Below the pieces are notes generated by a model, which was given only the letters and a program-made list of their open reading frames with translations, searched no databases and had not been told where the DNA came from. The translations under genes were made by a program, and so were the position numbers. Positions 9,047-22,300 of a stretch of 64,000 nucleotides of DNA are shown here, piece after piece (position 1 is the stretch's first letter; every line of letters starts with the position of its first letter). The DNA comes from Pterobdella sp. o SKG-2022 (Eukaryota > Annelida > Clitellata > Hirudinida > Piscicolidae): the NCBI GenBank assembly GCA_964035795.1, contig OZ038320.1, positions 14,742,030 through 14,806,029 on the forward strand. Direction: 5' to 3'.

Positions 9047-11965
9047 GAAAAAATAAAAATAATCGAGCTAGAAGAAGAAATACTAAAAAGATATAGAAGT
9101 GTAAAAGAAATACCAATGTATAATAGACAAGCAGTTCCAAAATTAATATCTGACTAAAAAACTAAACTTATCTTAACCTTAGTGAATGAAGCAATTCATC
9201 AATTGATAGCTAAATTACCACTCGCTCACAAATATTAACCAGTTGATGTATGCAGCTAGCTGGGTTATAATTGATTTCTTGAAAATCAAAATTAAAGAAA
9301 AGACAGATTCAAATAAAAATCAAAAGCCTAATTGGCATCGAAAAATTGAAAAGGAAATCAGTTGTTTGCGACATGACTTATCTATTCTGACAAATAAAAA
9401 ATGATAAATATTCAAAAATAAAGAAAAAACAACAGTTATTTAAGAAACATAATATAAATTATTTGACAAACGTACCTATCATTATAGAAAATTTAAAACA
9501 AAAAATACAAGTAAAAGCACAAAGACTTTAGAAGGTTCAACAAACGGAAAAACTTTTTTATGCACAATAAGATATTCAAAGAAAATGCAAAAAAGTTTTA
9601 CAGAAAACTGAGTGCAAAAATAATAAAAGTAGAAAAAACCCCGAACCTACCGGAGCTAGAAAAATTTTGGTGTAATATATGGGAAGAACCTAAATATTAT
9701 ATTAAAAAAACAGAATGTGTTAAAAAAGTGGAAGGAAATAATGAAGAAAAACAACAACAAGTATGGGCAGATATAACTATCGAAGAAGTAAAATATAACA
9801 TCCAAAAAACATCAAACTGGAAAGAACCTGGCATTGACAAAGTAGCCAACTCCTGGATCAAAAGTTTCACATCGTTGCATGAGCCAATGACCAAAGCAAT
9901 CAAAGAATGCTTACTGAATCCAGAACTCTGTCCCACATGGCTTACAACCGGAAAAACCATTTTAATACCTCAATCGGAAGAAACTAAAAAGCCAAAAAAT
10001 TATCGACCAATTACTTGTTTCTCCAAGTTTTATAAAATAATAACATCGATTATAAAAATAGAATACACCACCATCTTATCTCAGAAAACATACTGCCTAT
10101 CGAACAAAAAGGGTGCCAAAAAGGAAGCTATGGATGTAAAGGCCAGGTTCTTATCAATAAAGCCATTCTTGAAGAAGCAAAAAAAAAAGAAAAAATTTGA
10201 GTGCAGCATGGATAAATTACAAAAAAGCCTTTGATTCTATACCACATGATTGGATAATCAAATGTCTCCAAATGTAAAAAATCTCTTCAATAGCTATCAA
10301 TTTCCTGAAAGAAAGCATGGAAAAATGGAAAACCTCTGTGATTTTGTATCACCAAGAAGGAAAACTCGAATCTAGAGAGTTCAACATTAAAAGAGGAATC
10401 TTTCAAGGCGACTCACTATTCTCACTTCTGTTTTGCCTTGCTCTAGCTCCACTGTCAACACTTCTCTACGAAACTGGGTATGGTTATGAAACAAAAGCAG
10501 GAAAGAAGGTCAACCATCTGCTATATATGGATGACCTGAAAACATTTGCAAAAAAGAACAATGAACAAACTGGCATCCTCAACACTGTTAAGAAATTCAG
10601 TGATGATATCAACATGGATTTTGGACTTGAAAAGTGTGCCAAAGCAACCTTCATCAAAGGAAAGCTAACCACATGGCAAAACGTCTAGCTTGATATAAAT
10701 ACTACGATAAAAGACCTAGAACCAGGTGAAGCGTATAAATATTTAAGAATGGATGAAGGAGATGGCATACAGCATTCAAAAATGAAAGAAAAAATAAGAA
10801 AAGAATGCCTAAGACGAATAAGATCCATAATGAAAACTGAACTTGAAGCTAAAAACATAATAATAGCAATTAACACTCTAGCATTACCAATAGTCACATA
10901 TAGTTTTAATATTATAAATTGGAACCTTAATGAAATCAAGAGACTAGATGCAAAAATAAGAAAACAACTCACCATATATAGAATGCATCATCCAAAAGCA
11001 GATGTAGATCGACTGTACAAGACAAAAAGGAGGAAGAGGCTTAAATACAACTTGAACTCAGCTATAAGACTTCAACCATTGGACTTGATAAATATTTAAA
11101 AAAAACCAATGCCTGGATGTTGAAGTTAATAAGCCAACATGAAAATTCAAAAAAAAGTCATTCAATTACCAAAGAGTCTTTAAAATTTACCCAAGAATTA
11201 AATTTTGTACTCGACTGCCACCTACCTGCTCCAAATGAAAATGTTTGTAAAACCAGAGAAATGTCCAAAAACAAGGGATTGAAGCAAATAGAAGACCGAT
11301 GGCAAAATAAACCCCTTTATGGACAGTACACAGCACGGCTTCAAAATACCGAAGTGGACGTTGAAGTAACCCTCCAGTGGCTCTCCAGCTCAGAACTAAA
11401 AGCAGAGACAGAAAGGTTTATATTTGCTGCTCAAGACCAAAGCCTTTTTACCAGGAATTATCAGGTAAATATAATTCGAAATGGGACTGACCCCAAATGC
11501 AGGTTCTGTGGTGAGAGAGTTGAGACTATTGACCACCTTATATCTGGATGCTCTGTTCTCACACCCGGAAAATACAAAAGAAGACACGATAGGATTGGTC
11601 AATATCTCCACTGGAAAATTTGTAACCACTTTAAGGTGAGTACGAAAAAAAACAAGTATAAAGACTTGGAGATTGAAATTGGAAAAATGTGGCATCTCAG
11701 AGCTAGAACTATCCGAGTTGTAATAGGTGCACTGAGCCTGGTCAAGAAAGGAACCGAAGATTTTCTCGATAAAATACCCGGCAAGCCTTCTCTCAGAAAT
11801 CCAGAAGATAGTTCTGAGCGGCACAGCCCATGTCCTCAGAAAAGCTCTAACAATATAACTTCCAATTTCACTCATCTGAGGTCACTGGTAGTAACCCGAT
11901 GTTTGATCTTATAACTAGCATTTCAAAAGAAAGAACGATAATAATAATAATAATAATTATATTAT
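9047..11965 (+). mobile_element. LINE with restriction-like endonuclease (REL type), copy 1
   Basis: A decayed but nearly full LINE. The N-terminal linker is at 9047-9560. The RT fingers are at 9560-10220 (NWKEPGIDKVANSW, PKNYRPITCFSKFYKI), the palm at 10200-10690 (KKAFDSIPHDW, GIFQGDSLFSLLF, and the catalytic YMDD as LLYMDDLKTF), and the thumb at 10749-11090. The C-terminal part at 11117-11914 has a CCHC finger (CRFCGERVETIDHLISGC). The restriction-like nuclease core (PD-D/ExK type) that should follow GQYLHWKICNHF is missing: the frame jumps directly to KDLEIEIGKMW. An (AAT)n tail follows at 11938-11960. Related copies are at 23508-26030, 27490-27905 and 62405-63350. Stops and frameshifts at several points make it non-functional. 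Confidence 0.88.
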
Positions 11966-12439
11966 TATTGATAATGGAAAAAAAGTATTTCCAAAAGTAT
12001 TGTTTATGAAAAGGAAGAAATTTTTTTTCCAAAAACCTTCAGACGAAAAAAATATTCTAAAGAAGAGTCTGGAAGAAAGTAACATTAAAATTTTTTAGAA
12101 GAACATATGTATTATTAGTAATATTATTGTTAAAATTTAGACTATTTCAAAAAACGATGAAGTAATATTCAAAAAGATAATTCGCAACCACACAAAACGG
12201 ATCTGCCAAAGAAACTCACAGACAAACAAATATTATCAATTTTCGATTAAAAAATTTTCAAACACTTGATGTTTCCAATTTATTTTCCCAGATCGAAACT
12301 ATAACAGACTATTCTGGAAACATTGTTAATCTTCAATAAATATTTGAAAACAATTCTGTGTCGTTTTTGTGTATTTTAAGATTTTACTGAACAATAAAAA
12401 TTATGGATAAAAATAAAAGTTATTATTTTTTTTTTAAAT
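11966..12439. other. Spacer between LINE and right inverted-repeat arm
   Basis: AT-rich, no gene recognised. Confidence 0.5.
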
Positions 12440-12785
12440 TATATTATTTGATATATATAACATCGTATTGGTCGAACAATAAAAATATTGCAGACTTTTT
12501 TGCTCGCCGCAAGCTTTATTTTGTAAGCTATATTACCGCAAGCATAGCACTCTTGGATGAGCCATTTTACAATAAATCGTCGTTCTGAATGTTCAATCTC
12601 AACTCATTTTCAGTATAAAACAAAATTTTTCATATAAATATTATTTTATGATTAATAAGACCGGTAAAAATAAATTTTTAAATTTATTTTGGAAGTTTTC
12701 GTCAACCAATCAAATATGTTTTTGTGAGGTTGTGGCTTGTGTGTTTTGATCGACTGCGCATTTTGAACCACAAGATAATGAACAC
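12440..12785. repeat. Right arm of the ~340-bp inverted repeat
   Basis: Inverted partner of 7933-8273. It ends 93 bp before the POLDIP3 start codon and contains a CCAAT box (12706-12710), so it overlaps the likely POLDIP3 promoter. Confidence 0.85.
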
Positions 12786-12830
12786 TGTTTTTGTGAGGTT
12801 GTCGCTTGTGTGTTCTGATTCGGCTGCGCC
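12706..12830 (+). promoter_or_regulatory. Likely POLDIP3 promoter with tandem 43-bp motif
   Basis: A CCAAT box at 12706 is followed by two tandem copies of a motif starting GTTTTTGTGAGGTTGT and ending CTGCGC, at 12718 and 12787 (period 69 bp). The second copy ends about 50 bp before the ATG. Position and CCAAT content suggest a proximal promoter; no TATA box is evident. This is inference. Confidence 0.45.
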
Positions 12831-12878
12831 TTACAAAATACTCATTCATTTTCGCTATTTGTTTTCTCAAGCAGAACG

Positions 12879-13376
12879 ATGGCTGATTTTACTTTGGAGG
12901 AATACATACAGAAAAGTAATTTAGGAGTATCGGAAAAAAATAAAATCAATGGACGTAGTACACTTTTGAGTCGGTTAGGAGGACCTCCACAACCATCCAA
13001 ACAAGCGGTGAAAAGAACTTTTGGTCAAAATTTTGGTTCAATTGATGCAAGAAATAAAATTATTCGAACTTCCAATGCACCAATAGTAGTAGTTAAACCT
13101 CAGTTGGATGCTAGAAACTTTCTCGAAAACAAACGTACATCAATACAAGACGCTCGAGTGCATCTCTCTCAAAAAAAGAGGATTCAGCAAACTAATCAAA
13201 CCACAAAACAAGGACCAACATTCAAATTAGATGTCATAAATGATTATATACCTCAATCTTCTGCATCTTTTGGCAGTTTTGAACCACCTATCAAACCTAA
13301 TGTGCTTGTTAGGGAGTTTGGAGGAAAACTAAGAAAAACTGTTATTAATAATCCAACAACTGCCACTTTTCAAATG
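12879..13376 (+). CDS. POLDIP3: POLDIP3 exon 1 (residues 1-166)
   Basis: Starts at the ATG of MADFTLEEYIQKSN and carries the three DAR motifs: IDARNK, LDARNF and QDARVH. It is basic and otherwise disordered-looking, as in the family. I place the donor at ATG|GTTTGG. The stronger-looking donor five bases on (TTTG|GTAATT) would create a stop at the junction with exon 2. Confidence 0.85.
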
Positions 13377-16300
13377 GTTTGGTAATTTATAATATAGTAT
13401 GTATCACATTTAGGCAACAATTATTAAATTTAATTTCAAAAAATAAGTGAAATTTCTATGTACATATATATTTTAAATTTAGAAACCAGCTCAAAGTTTC
13501 ACTACTTTCAAGCAAGATAACACTGATGTAAGATATTTTTATCTTTTCTAATTTTTTATTTTTTTGGTAAAAGCTTTTGACCAAAAAGAAAACTTTTTTT
13601 TCAGGCTAATCAAAAATATTAATTTCAAAAATTTTCATTCGTAATAAATTTGTATTCAATAGTTCAGATATGCTGTCTGAAGAAGATGAAAAAATGATTT
13701 ATACAGATGATTTTGTTTTGATGACAGAAACTGCCTTAAGCAGAAGAGCCTTAAGCAAATTTCATTAATTAAAAGTCTGTCTTTGATACTGTATATCCAC
13801 CCAAGCTTTTCTTTTGATGCTACGAGATTGTTAGCAAAGAGGGCTCGGTCAGCTCATACCATTTTTTACATGTTTGTTGGCATTTTTTGTATTGTTGCCT
13901 AAACCTATGTTATAACCTCTCTGACTTAGCATCAATCAACTTTTTTACAATTGGCATCCACTGCTTCCCATCTGTCTGGTTCAATCCACACTTTCGCTTT
14001 GTTTTTCATTTTTGGCATAAACAACTTTTACAGTTTTTCAAAGATACTGAGAACATCTTTGAATGTATTGTTTCAATCATATTGCTGTTTGCTTGAGCAC
14101 CTTGCAGTACCTGAAATCTGTTTTTCACTTAAATAGATAGAAAGATACCGAGATTTCTAATTAGGCTTAATCCCCACTATACTGAGGGTGGCCAGATTTA
14201 CTCTATTAACAAAATTTTCTGCGATTTTATTTATTCCTTATTTTCATTTCTCCCTATCTAAAGCATCTTTTCCTTTTAAACAAACTACTCATTTCTGATA
14301 ATTTTTTGTTTTTCCACTTAACATTCAGCAGACACTTGGAATCTGCACACCTAGCATAGGATCAGGAATTACACTTATGAAAACATTAGTAAATAAGCTA
14401 TCGATCTTTTACGTCAAACTCCACATAGATCTACTTTTCTCTTCTGACTTTCCTTTACTAAACCACTTATCAAGACTAGTTTTGAAAATATTTGTTTTCA
14501 AACCCTTCTCTTTAAAGACATTTTTGTATCTGGAAAATTTTCCTTTCAAACCTGAAATGGTATCACTTGATATAATTGTCACCTGCTTATAAAATTTCAA
14601 TCATTCTATGTTGGATATTAAAAGCATTTTTGATTTTGCCGTTTTGGAGTTTTTCAATATCAAAGTGCTTTGGTTATTGGATCTTTTTTTTCATACTTCT
14701 TGGTTTGAGTTGAATCAGAGTAACTACAAGATGATGATCACTGCTGAAGTCTGCATCTTTTCTCACTATGACATCTATAAGCAATCGTCGTCATGTTTCA
14801 TTGATTAGTAGATGGTTAAGCTGGTTCCTATTTCTATTATTTAATGGGTACCAAGTGAGTTTGTGAATGTCTCAATGAAGGGATAGTGTGTCTCCCACTA
14901 CCAGGTTGTTATTGTTGCATAATACTAGAAGCTTAACACCATTATTCATGAAATCATATTCATGCTTCTCTATGACTTTTTCATTGTTTGTGCTATTACT
15001 TTCGACTTTTGAATTTAGATTTTTCATGAAAATTAGTATGTCATTCCGTGGGGTTATTTCTACTTCATCTGCGCGTAGTGGAAGGTTTTATCAGACAGAG
15101 TGGTGATTAATGATATGCAATGTGGTTTTATGCAAGGTCGGGGTACAACTGATGCCATATTTATCCTCCGTCAGTTACAGGAAAAGCATCTGGTTGCTGG
15201 TAAGCTTGTCTACTTAGCATTCATTGATCTTGAGAAAGCCTTTGACAAAGTGCCACGAGAAGTGATTTGGTGGAGTATGCGTAAATTGAAACTTGATGAA
15301 TGGCTTGTGAGAATTGTACAATCCATATACAAGGAAGTGAGAAGTAGGATGAGAGTTGGTGATGAGTAAGGCAACTCGTTTGATGTTCGGGTAAGTGTTC
15401 ATCAAGGTTCTGTTCTTAGTCCATTACTTTTTGTTATTGTGCTGGAAGCTTTATCTACGGAGTTACGTACAGGTTGCACTTGGGAGATATTGTATGCTGA
15501 CGACTTTATGGTAAGTGCTCAGTCTATGGATGAACTATTAGTGAAGTTGAGAACATGGAGAAAATGGGTTGAGGGTGAATATGGGTAAGACAAAGCTAAT
15601 GGTTTCTAGTTCGAACCTTGATGTGTTGAAAAAATCTGGGAAGTATCTTTGTGGTGTATGCCAAGCAGGTGTGAGTAGAAATGCTATTAACTGTGGAGGC
15701 TGCAGGCAATGGGTACACAAGAAATGCAGCGGCATAAAAGGCCTTCTAACTTCCGATCTTAACTTCCGATGCGCTCGTTGCCTTGGTACAGTACGGTCTG
15801 TTAATGGAAGATTAGTAAAGCAAGTGATGATTGGTGATGAAAAACTGGAAGTTGTCCCAAAGTTCTGCTATCTTGGAGATATGTTATCTGCAGGTGGTAG
15901 ATGTGTGCTTGCTTCAATAACACGTTGTAAGTGTGCCTGGGCTAAATTTCGCCAACTTCTTCCACTCCTTGCTAATCGTCATTTATCATTATTGACCAGA
16001 GGCCATGTCTATTCAACCTGTGTCAGAAGAGCTATGTTACATGCTGCTGAAACATGGCCCGTAACAGTTTCCACATTGAACCGCCTTAGACGAAATAACC
16101 TTGCCATGATTCGCTGGATGTGCAACATCAAAACGAATGATTTCGTTTGCTCTCACTCACTCCTTTCAAAACTTGGCATTCGGGATGTTGAGGTAGTTCT
16201 TCATACAAGCAGGATGAGGTGGTTCGGACATGTAGAACGTAGCGTGGGTTGGATTTCTCAAGTGCGAAAGTTGGATTTAGATACTTGCATGAAGCCTGGT

Positions 16301-19300
16301 AGGCCCAAAAAGACTTGAAATGAGCTTATATTGAATGATAAAAGAAAGCTAGGCATGGTTTGTTCAGATCCACTCGATCGCTCTGAATGGAAAGGCCGAC
16401 TTCAAGATAGAAATTTCAAAAAGCTCAGCCCTTGGTAAAGGAAAACGGGCTATAAAAAGGATTTGATTGATTGATTGATCTGCAGCTGTTCATTGACCTC
16501 ATCTTTGTCATTAGTCGGCTGTAGCATTGCAGGGTAGTCATGTTAACATGCTTTTCCTACTTTCAATCTCAGTCTGCTACTCGCAGCTTTCCACTCTAGA
16601 ATTTGCTTTTCTGCATTTTTAAGATAATGGCTACTTCTTTTGCCTAGAATATAACACTGTTTCATTTGTGATGTTTTACTTTTTCCAGTGCCTGTTCATT
16701 TGCTTTTATTCCGCCTAAGATATGCAGTTTGTTTTTTCTGATTTTTGCAATGATTTGTGTTAGTCTTTCCGCTTCGAACATTGTTCCAACCTTCCAAAAA
16801 CTAATTCTGGTGCTCAAGACGTTCCTTTTTATGCCAGTGGCTTTCACCACTGTTAGTCAAAAGTCTCTGGGACTATTGCACACATGTGTAAACAATTTTC
16901 TTGTTGCTGTTTTTGTAACTTGATTTATTTTCCAGAACAAGGTTGTTAGCTCTGTAACCCCCAACTTGGAGTGCCAGAAACTACATTTAGCTGGCTTTTA
17001 TCTTTTGATCTACTTGGCATGGTTCATTGACAGAAGCAAAGCTTATGCCAGTTTAGCTCTTTCTGTTCTTGGGGCACATAAGACACTTGTCCAAAAAGGT
17101 AACACTTCACTAGGTAGAAATTAAGTTCAAAGATGTTTGTAATGAGACTGTAGCAAGGAAGTATGAGATCGTTGAACAATTTTATGAGAAGGTAAAAAAA
17201 GGACTGAATCTAATAGCTAGTTGCTCACTTTTTTCTTAGTTCTCTATTTAAAAATTTATATTTTTTTTAGTTTTTTCATTTTACTAAACTTCAAATCTTC
17301 ATCCAATGAACAGCTGAGATCTGTTAATATCACTATGATTTCGTTTTGTACCCTTGACCCAAAAAGGTGGATGCCTACTAAGCTACATCAACAATAACAT
17401 CCACCCTTCTGCACCTAACCACCAACAAGATAGAAATACAATTCATTGAAAATTCACCTAAAAAACACTTAAAAATCCACATTTTAAATCTATACATTTC
17501 ATCTAATATCAACAACAAACACAATCACCAACCACTTCAGAAACTTTCTCAACTCAATAATCACAAGTGATCTTGATGCGCACTCACAATTATTGCACTC
17601 TTCCTACTAGGATCACAGAGACCAACTCATCATACATACTACTCAATTATAACCATATACTCCTAAACAAAATCACTCCTACTCGTCTATCCTTAAATCC
17701 TAACCAGAAACCAACCTCTTCTGACATCCTAACAACAGTCACTTCAATATCAATAAATACTATTATTATTATTCATATTAGATTATACTGCTGTAGGCGT
17801 CCCAGTAGCTGGGGTATGCAGTAGTCGGCTAATACACTTTTTATACTCAGCTCTATTGAGTAGGTCCGCATTTTACAGGCCATAAGATTCCATATCCTTT
17901 TCAACACAACTCAACCAAGTTTTTGCTGGTCTACCACGGGAACAACCCACAGACAGAAGAAGTTCGAGCACGTCTTTGATACACATGGACGAACGTTTCA
18001 CGTGACCATACCAACGAAGACGACGGCTCTGTAGCAGCGTCCTTATGTCTGATGTTTTGATTTTTGTGAGAAAGGCTGATGATGGACTTCTGTCCTTTGA
18101 CTTAATTCTACATCGATCATCAGCCTTTCTCGCAAAAACAGGTCATCAGCATATAAAAGTTCCTAAGGAGCTCTGGTTCTTAACCCTCTAAACAAAGCTT
18201 CCAAAACAAGAATAATAAGTGAAATGCTCAATACAGATCCCTGATTATTCCAAAATTCACACCAAACTCATCGCTGAGTTAGTTATTATTGTGTACTCGA
18301 CTTTTTGCTCCAATATACATACTCTGAACCACACGGAAAGCCCACTCTTCAACTCCGAGCGTTCTCATTGCTCACCAAATCACTGCGCGAAACTCGATCA
18401 AAGACTTTTTCTAGATCAACTATAAAAAGAGTGTTTTTTTGGCGGCTAGATATTTTTCTTGCAACTGACGAATATTAAAAACTGCGTTGGTGGCGCTTCT
18501 ACCAGAAACGAAGCCATACTGCATTTCATCAAATCCACCATCTTTCTGATTCGTCGCTCTAGGACGTGCTGAATAAGCTTCATCACATGATTTGTGAGCT
18601 TGAGGCTTCTATAATTTTCTCGATCCATAGCATCCCTCTTATCTTTGTAGAGGTTGACAATGATGCTATCACACTAATCAGCAGGAACAGCACCTTCAGC
18701 AATAACTGATTTGATGAGGTAGGCCAAGACTTCTAACCCTACAGATCCAGACACTTTCAAAATTTCGGCCACTATGTCAGTAGGTCTTGCTGTTTTGCGA
18801 AACTTCATTTTTTCAATGGTATCACTGACCTGTGACAGAAGAAGGGCCAAGGATCGGTGAAACAAAAGAAAAAACCTCGCTAGACCAATCAAACTCAACA
18901 TTTGATAGACTTTTATGATGTTCAACCCAGGCATTCATTTTTTGGGCATCACTTGAAAAGAGTTCACCAGCATAATTTCTGACACATTTATCATTCATTA
19001 CGACTGTTCATCTGCCTGGCCAAATAATATATTCCATTACGACCGGCAGAAAAGGTATCCCTTTCCGCTTCTCTCTTTGCCAACCAAAGAAGACGCTTAG
19101 CAACACGCTTGGACTCGTTATAAGCTTTTTAAGCTATGTTAGCTTTATTAAATAGCCCCTCAATTAGAAGCTTTTTAAAATGCATATATTTTTTTTTTCA
19201 CAGCGTCATCTACACTGGCGTTCCGCCAATATGCTTGGCGTTTCCACCAATATGTTTGGTGTTTCCACTGCTGGTTCAGAGATGTACTATAGACCTCAGA

Positions 19301-22300
19301 AGAGGTTTCAAGAAGGGACTTTTTGAGATAAGCCCATGTTTTCTCCACATTTGGAAAATTCATGATCTGAGCCGCTGCTAACTTGGCGTTCAAAGAAATA
19401 GCATCTGAGAAACAGTGTTTGAGGGAAGGTTAAAAAAGTTGGTAATCTTGATGATTCACAGTTTGGGCTTAGACCAGGTATGGGCACAACAGAAACCTTG
19501 TTTGTTTTGAAAAGGCTTCAGGAGAAATAAAAAGTAAGAATCTCTATATTTTTTCTGTAAACCTAGAGAAAGCTTTTGATAGGGTGCTAAGAAAAGTTGT
19601 AGAATGGGCGGTAAGGAAGAAAAGGGTTCCAGACTTTTTAGTTCGGGCGATAATGAGAATGTATGATGAAACTAAAGCTCGTGTATGGGTTGGGAATGAT
19701 CTATCTGAAGAGTTTTTAGTGACAGTCGGTATGAATCAGGGGTCTGTTATGTCGCCATTACTATTTTCGATAGTAATTGATGTTATAACAGAAAATGCTA
19801 GAGAAAATTCAATGCATGAATTTTTATATGCAGATGACTTGGTTCTTTTAAGCGACACCATGTCAGATTTGAGAGAAAATTTTTTTAGTCGGAAAAATGT
19901 TTTTGAGAAGAAAGGTTTGTGAATAAAAATTTCGAAAACTAAAGTCTTGATAAGTGGTGTAGTACAGGAAATTCAGAAAAGTAAAGTAGACTAATGTGGA
20001 GTTTGCTGTAAGAGAGTGATGGCTAACTCGCTTATATACTTTAAATGTAATTTCTGGATCCATGTGCAGATTCCAAAAGTGTCCGCGAAGCTCGCTAAGG
20101 ATTTCATATGTCTTGAATGCAAAAGTAGCACGGACTTAAGCGCACAACATGTAGAATCTTTATGCGATGGCATTGAGACAGTGCATTCTTTTCTGTACTT
20201 GGGAAGTAAAGTAGATTCTAGCGGAAATTGCGAGGTGGCTGTAATTGCAAGAATGAGATCAGGCTGGGCGAAGTTGGCTTGAAAAACGAAGATGCGGTGA
20301 ATAGGAAGAAATGGAGATTAGGAATGTATAAAATTGCATTAAATGTTTTGTAAATAGAGTAAATTTGGCCACCCTTAGTATAGTGGGGATTAAATCGGAT
20401 TAAAAATCATGGTATCTATTTAATAGCACTCCCATCCCCACCATCATAGGTCTTACATTCGACCCTAAATTATACTATTTTTCTCACAAAAAATATCTAT
20501 AAAATCCCAAAAACACTAAACCTTGTACAATTTTTAACATTTATACACTGGAGCAAAAGCAGAGAAACAATCATCACCATTTACAAAACACTACTCCTCT
20601 TCATCACCGATTGTGCAAACATCATCTGGTCACCCGTCATTTCAGCCACGTTACTAAATTAAATACAAAAAGCAACCCTGAGAGCAATCACAAGCTGTAC
20701 ACTCGATACCACCACAACATCTCAATTCAGAAGCGAAAATACTCCACTTCAAACCCTCCTCAAACTTCACGCCCACAACTCAATCAAAAAGCCTTCTTCT
20801 CTGGCCACTCACTGACTACACAAGGAATTTACTCGAAATACAAAAAACAATCCACATTCATAGTGATAATCAACTAGCCACAATAAAACGAGTATATTTA
20901 CGAACACAAATAAATTTTATTACGATACAAAACTTTTCGTTAACTAAGTAACATTTTTAAGTATGAGAAACATTAATAACACCGCTTATTTAGGTCCCTT
21001 TTCCCACTCAAAGATGGAATCTCGCATTTGCATAATGTGATTTACAAAGGGGAATGTAGTTGTGGCGAGACTTATGTAGAGGAAACGAAAAGAAATGTTG
21101 AAATAAGATGGGCAGAACATGAAGCAGTGAAAGGGACTTCCGAACCAGCCAAACATATCTCGAAGTACCCGACCTATAAATTCTCGTGCACTACCTTGTT
21201 GCTTGTCTCGGCAGCTTGAAAGAAAAGAAGAATACTGGAAACCTTATCAATTAAAATGTGAGACCCAACTTTAAATGATCATAAAGACAAAGAGTTTAGT
21301 ATTATTTAGAAATGGTATTACATAAGAGATCTTATTTCATTATTGAAGTTCACTTTTTTCACTTTACTACTTCTAAGCTATATCGTTTTATAGCTTTTAT
21401 GATTAAACTTTGAAAACATCAATTAAGAGTTCATACATTTATTTGAAAGAAAAGCTATAATTTTCGATAAGTAAAACATTAAATGCTAATGTTTTATGAT
21501 AAGGCTATACCTATCGAAAATTTTAGCTTTTCTTTTAAGTAAATTTATGAATCCTCAATTGATATTTTTAAAGTTTAATTGCTATAAAAACATAGATAAG
21601 CTGTCTCTAAAAAGTTTTTATGATATTAATATGCAAAATTCATAAACTTCACTTCATCTCCAATATCAATATAAATAAGCGGTGTCATTGATTTTTTTCA
21701 TACTCGAAAATGTTACTTAGTTAACGAAAGGCTTCGTATCTTGATAAAATATATTTGTGTTCGTAATTATACTCCTACTCCACATCCAACAACGATAAAA
21801 ACTCCACCATAAACATACTCATCAACCACATCACCATTCACACCCAAATAATATAAAAAATTGAAACAATACTCACCAAAATAGTTGAAGAATACCTCCT
21901 AACCACCTATTAAAAAATTCTCAACATACAACCCCCATCGATAAATCACACTGAAACCATTTAAGATCACCGCACATGACACATTCTCGCTCAAATCAGA
22001 GCAAACAAATCACTCTTCACCTCTATTACCTTAAAATAATTTCACCATCCTTCATCTTCATATCCACTTTTTCATATCCACCCTCATGACACCCCTCACC
22101 TCTTCATGTCGACTGGTTAATGAAAGCTTGTGGACTAACCCTGTGAAAGCAGCTGTCCTTTTAGAAGAATGGACTCTTGATGGGAATTCGAGAGACACTC
22201 AAGTCTAGGGTGCTTGGGATGAAAAAACATGGCTGTGAAGGAAGTAATCATTCCAATAGAATCAATGGTTATAAGACGATAAAGATCAAGCTGGTCACTT

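Larger units (their letters stand above)
20890..21774 (+). mobile_element. Inverted-repeat element carrying a GIY-YIG nuclease domain, copy 1
   Basis: Arms of about 102 bp (20890-20991 and 21673-21774) are inverted copies of each other (GAGTATA..TTACGAACACAAATA at each outer end, CACCGCTTATTT at the inner ends). Between them is one coding relic for a Penelope-type GIY-YIG nuclease (21013-21316) and no reverse transcriptase. A second palindromic repeat sits at 21425-21560. The arms resemble, in layout and partly in sequence (GTTAACNAAGTAACAT), those of the element at 57622-58319 and the termini of the Penelope-like element at 47100-49320. It is inserted in a jockey-like LINE. Confidence 0.8.

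Noticed and set aside
13377..13386. Alternative exon 1 donor TTTG|GTAATT
   Set aside because: Joining it to exon 2 gives TGA at the junction. The weaker ATG|GTTTGG keeps the frame.
13660..13750. Possible further POLDIP3 exon (SDMLSEEDEK...)
   Set aside because: The phase does not fit exon 2, and YTDDFVLMTET is plainly the RT catalytic box of a LINE.
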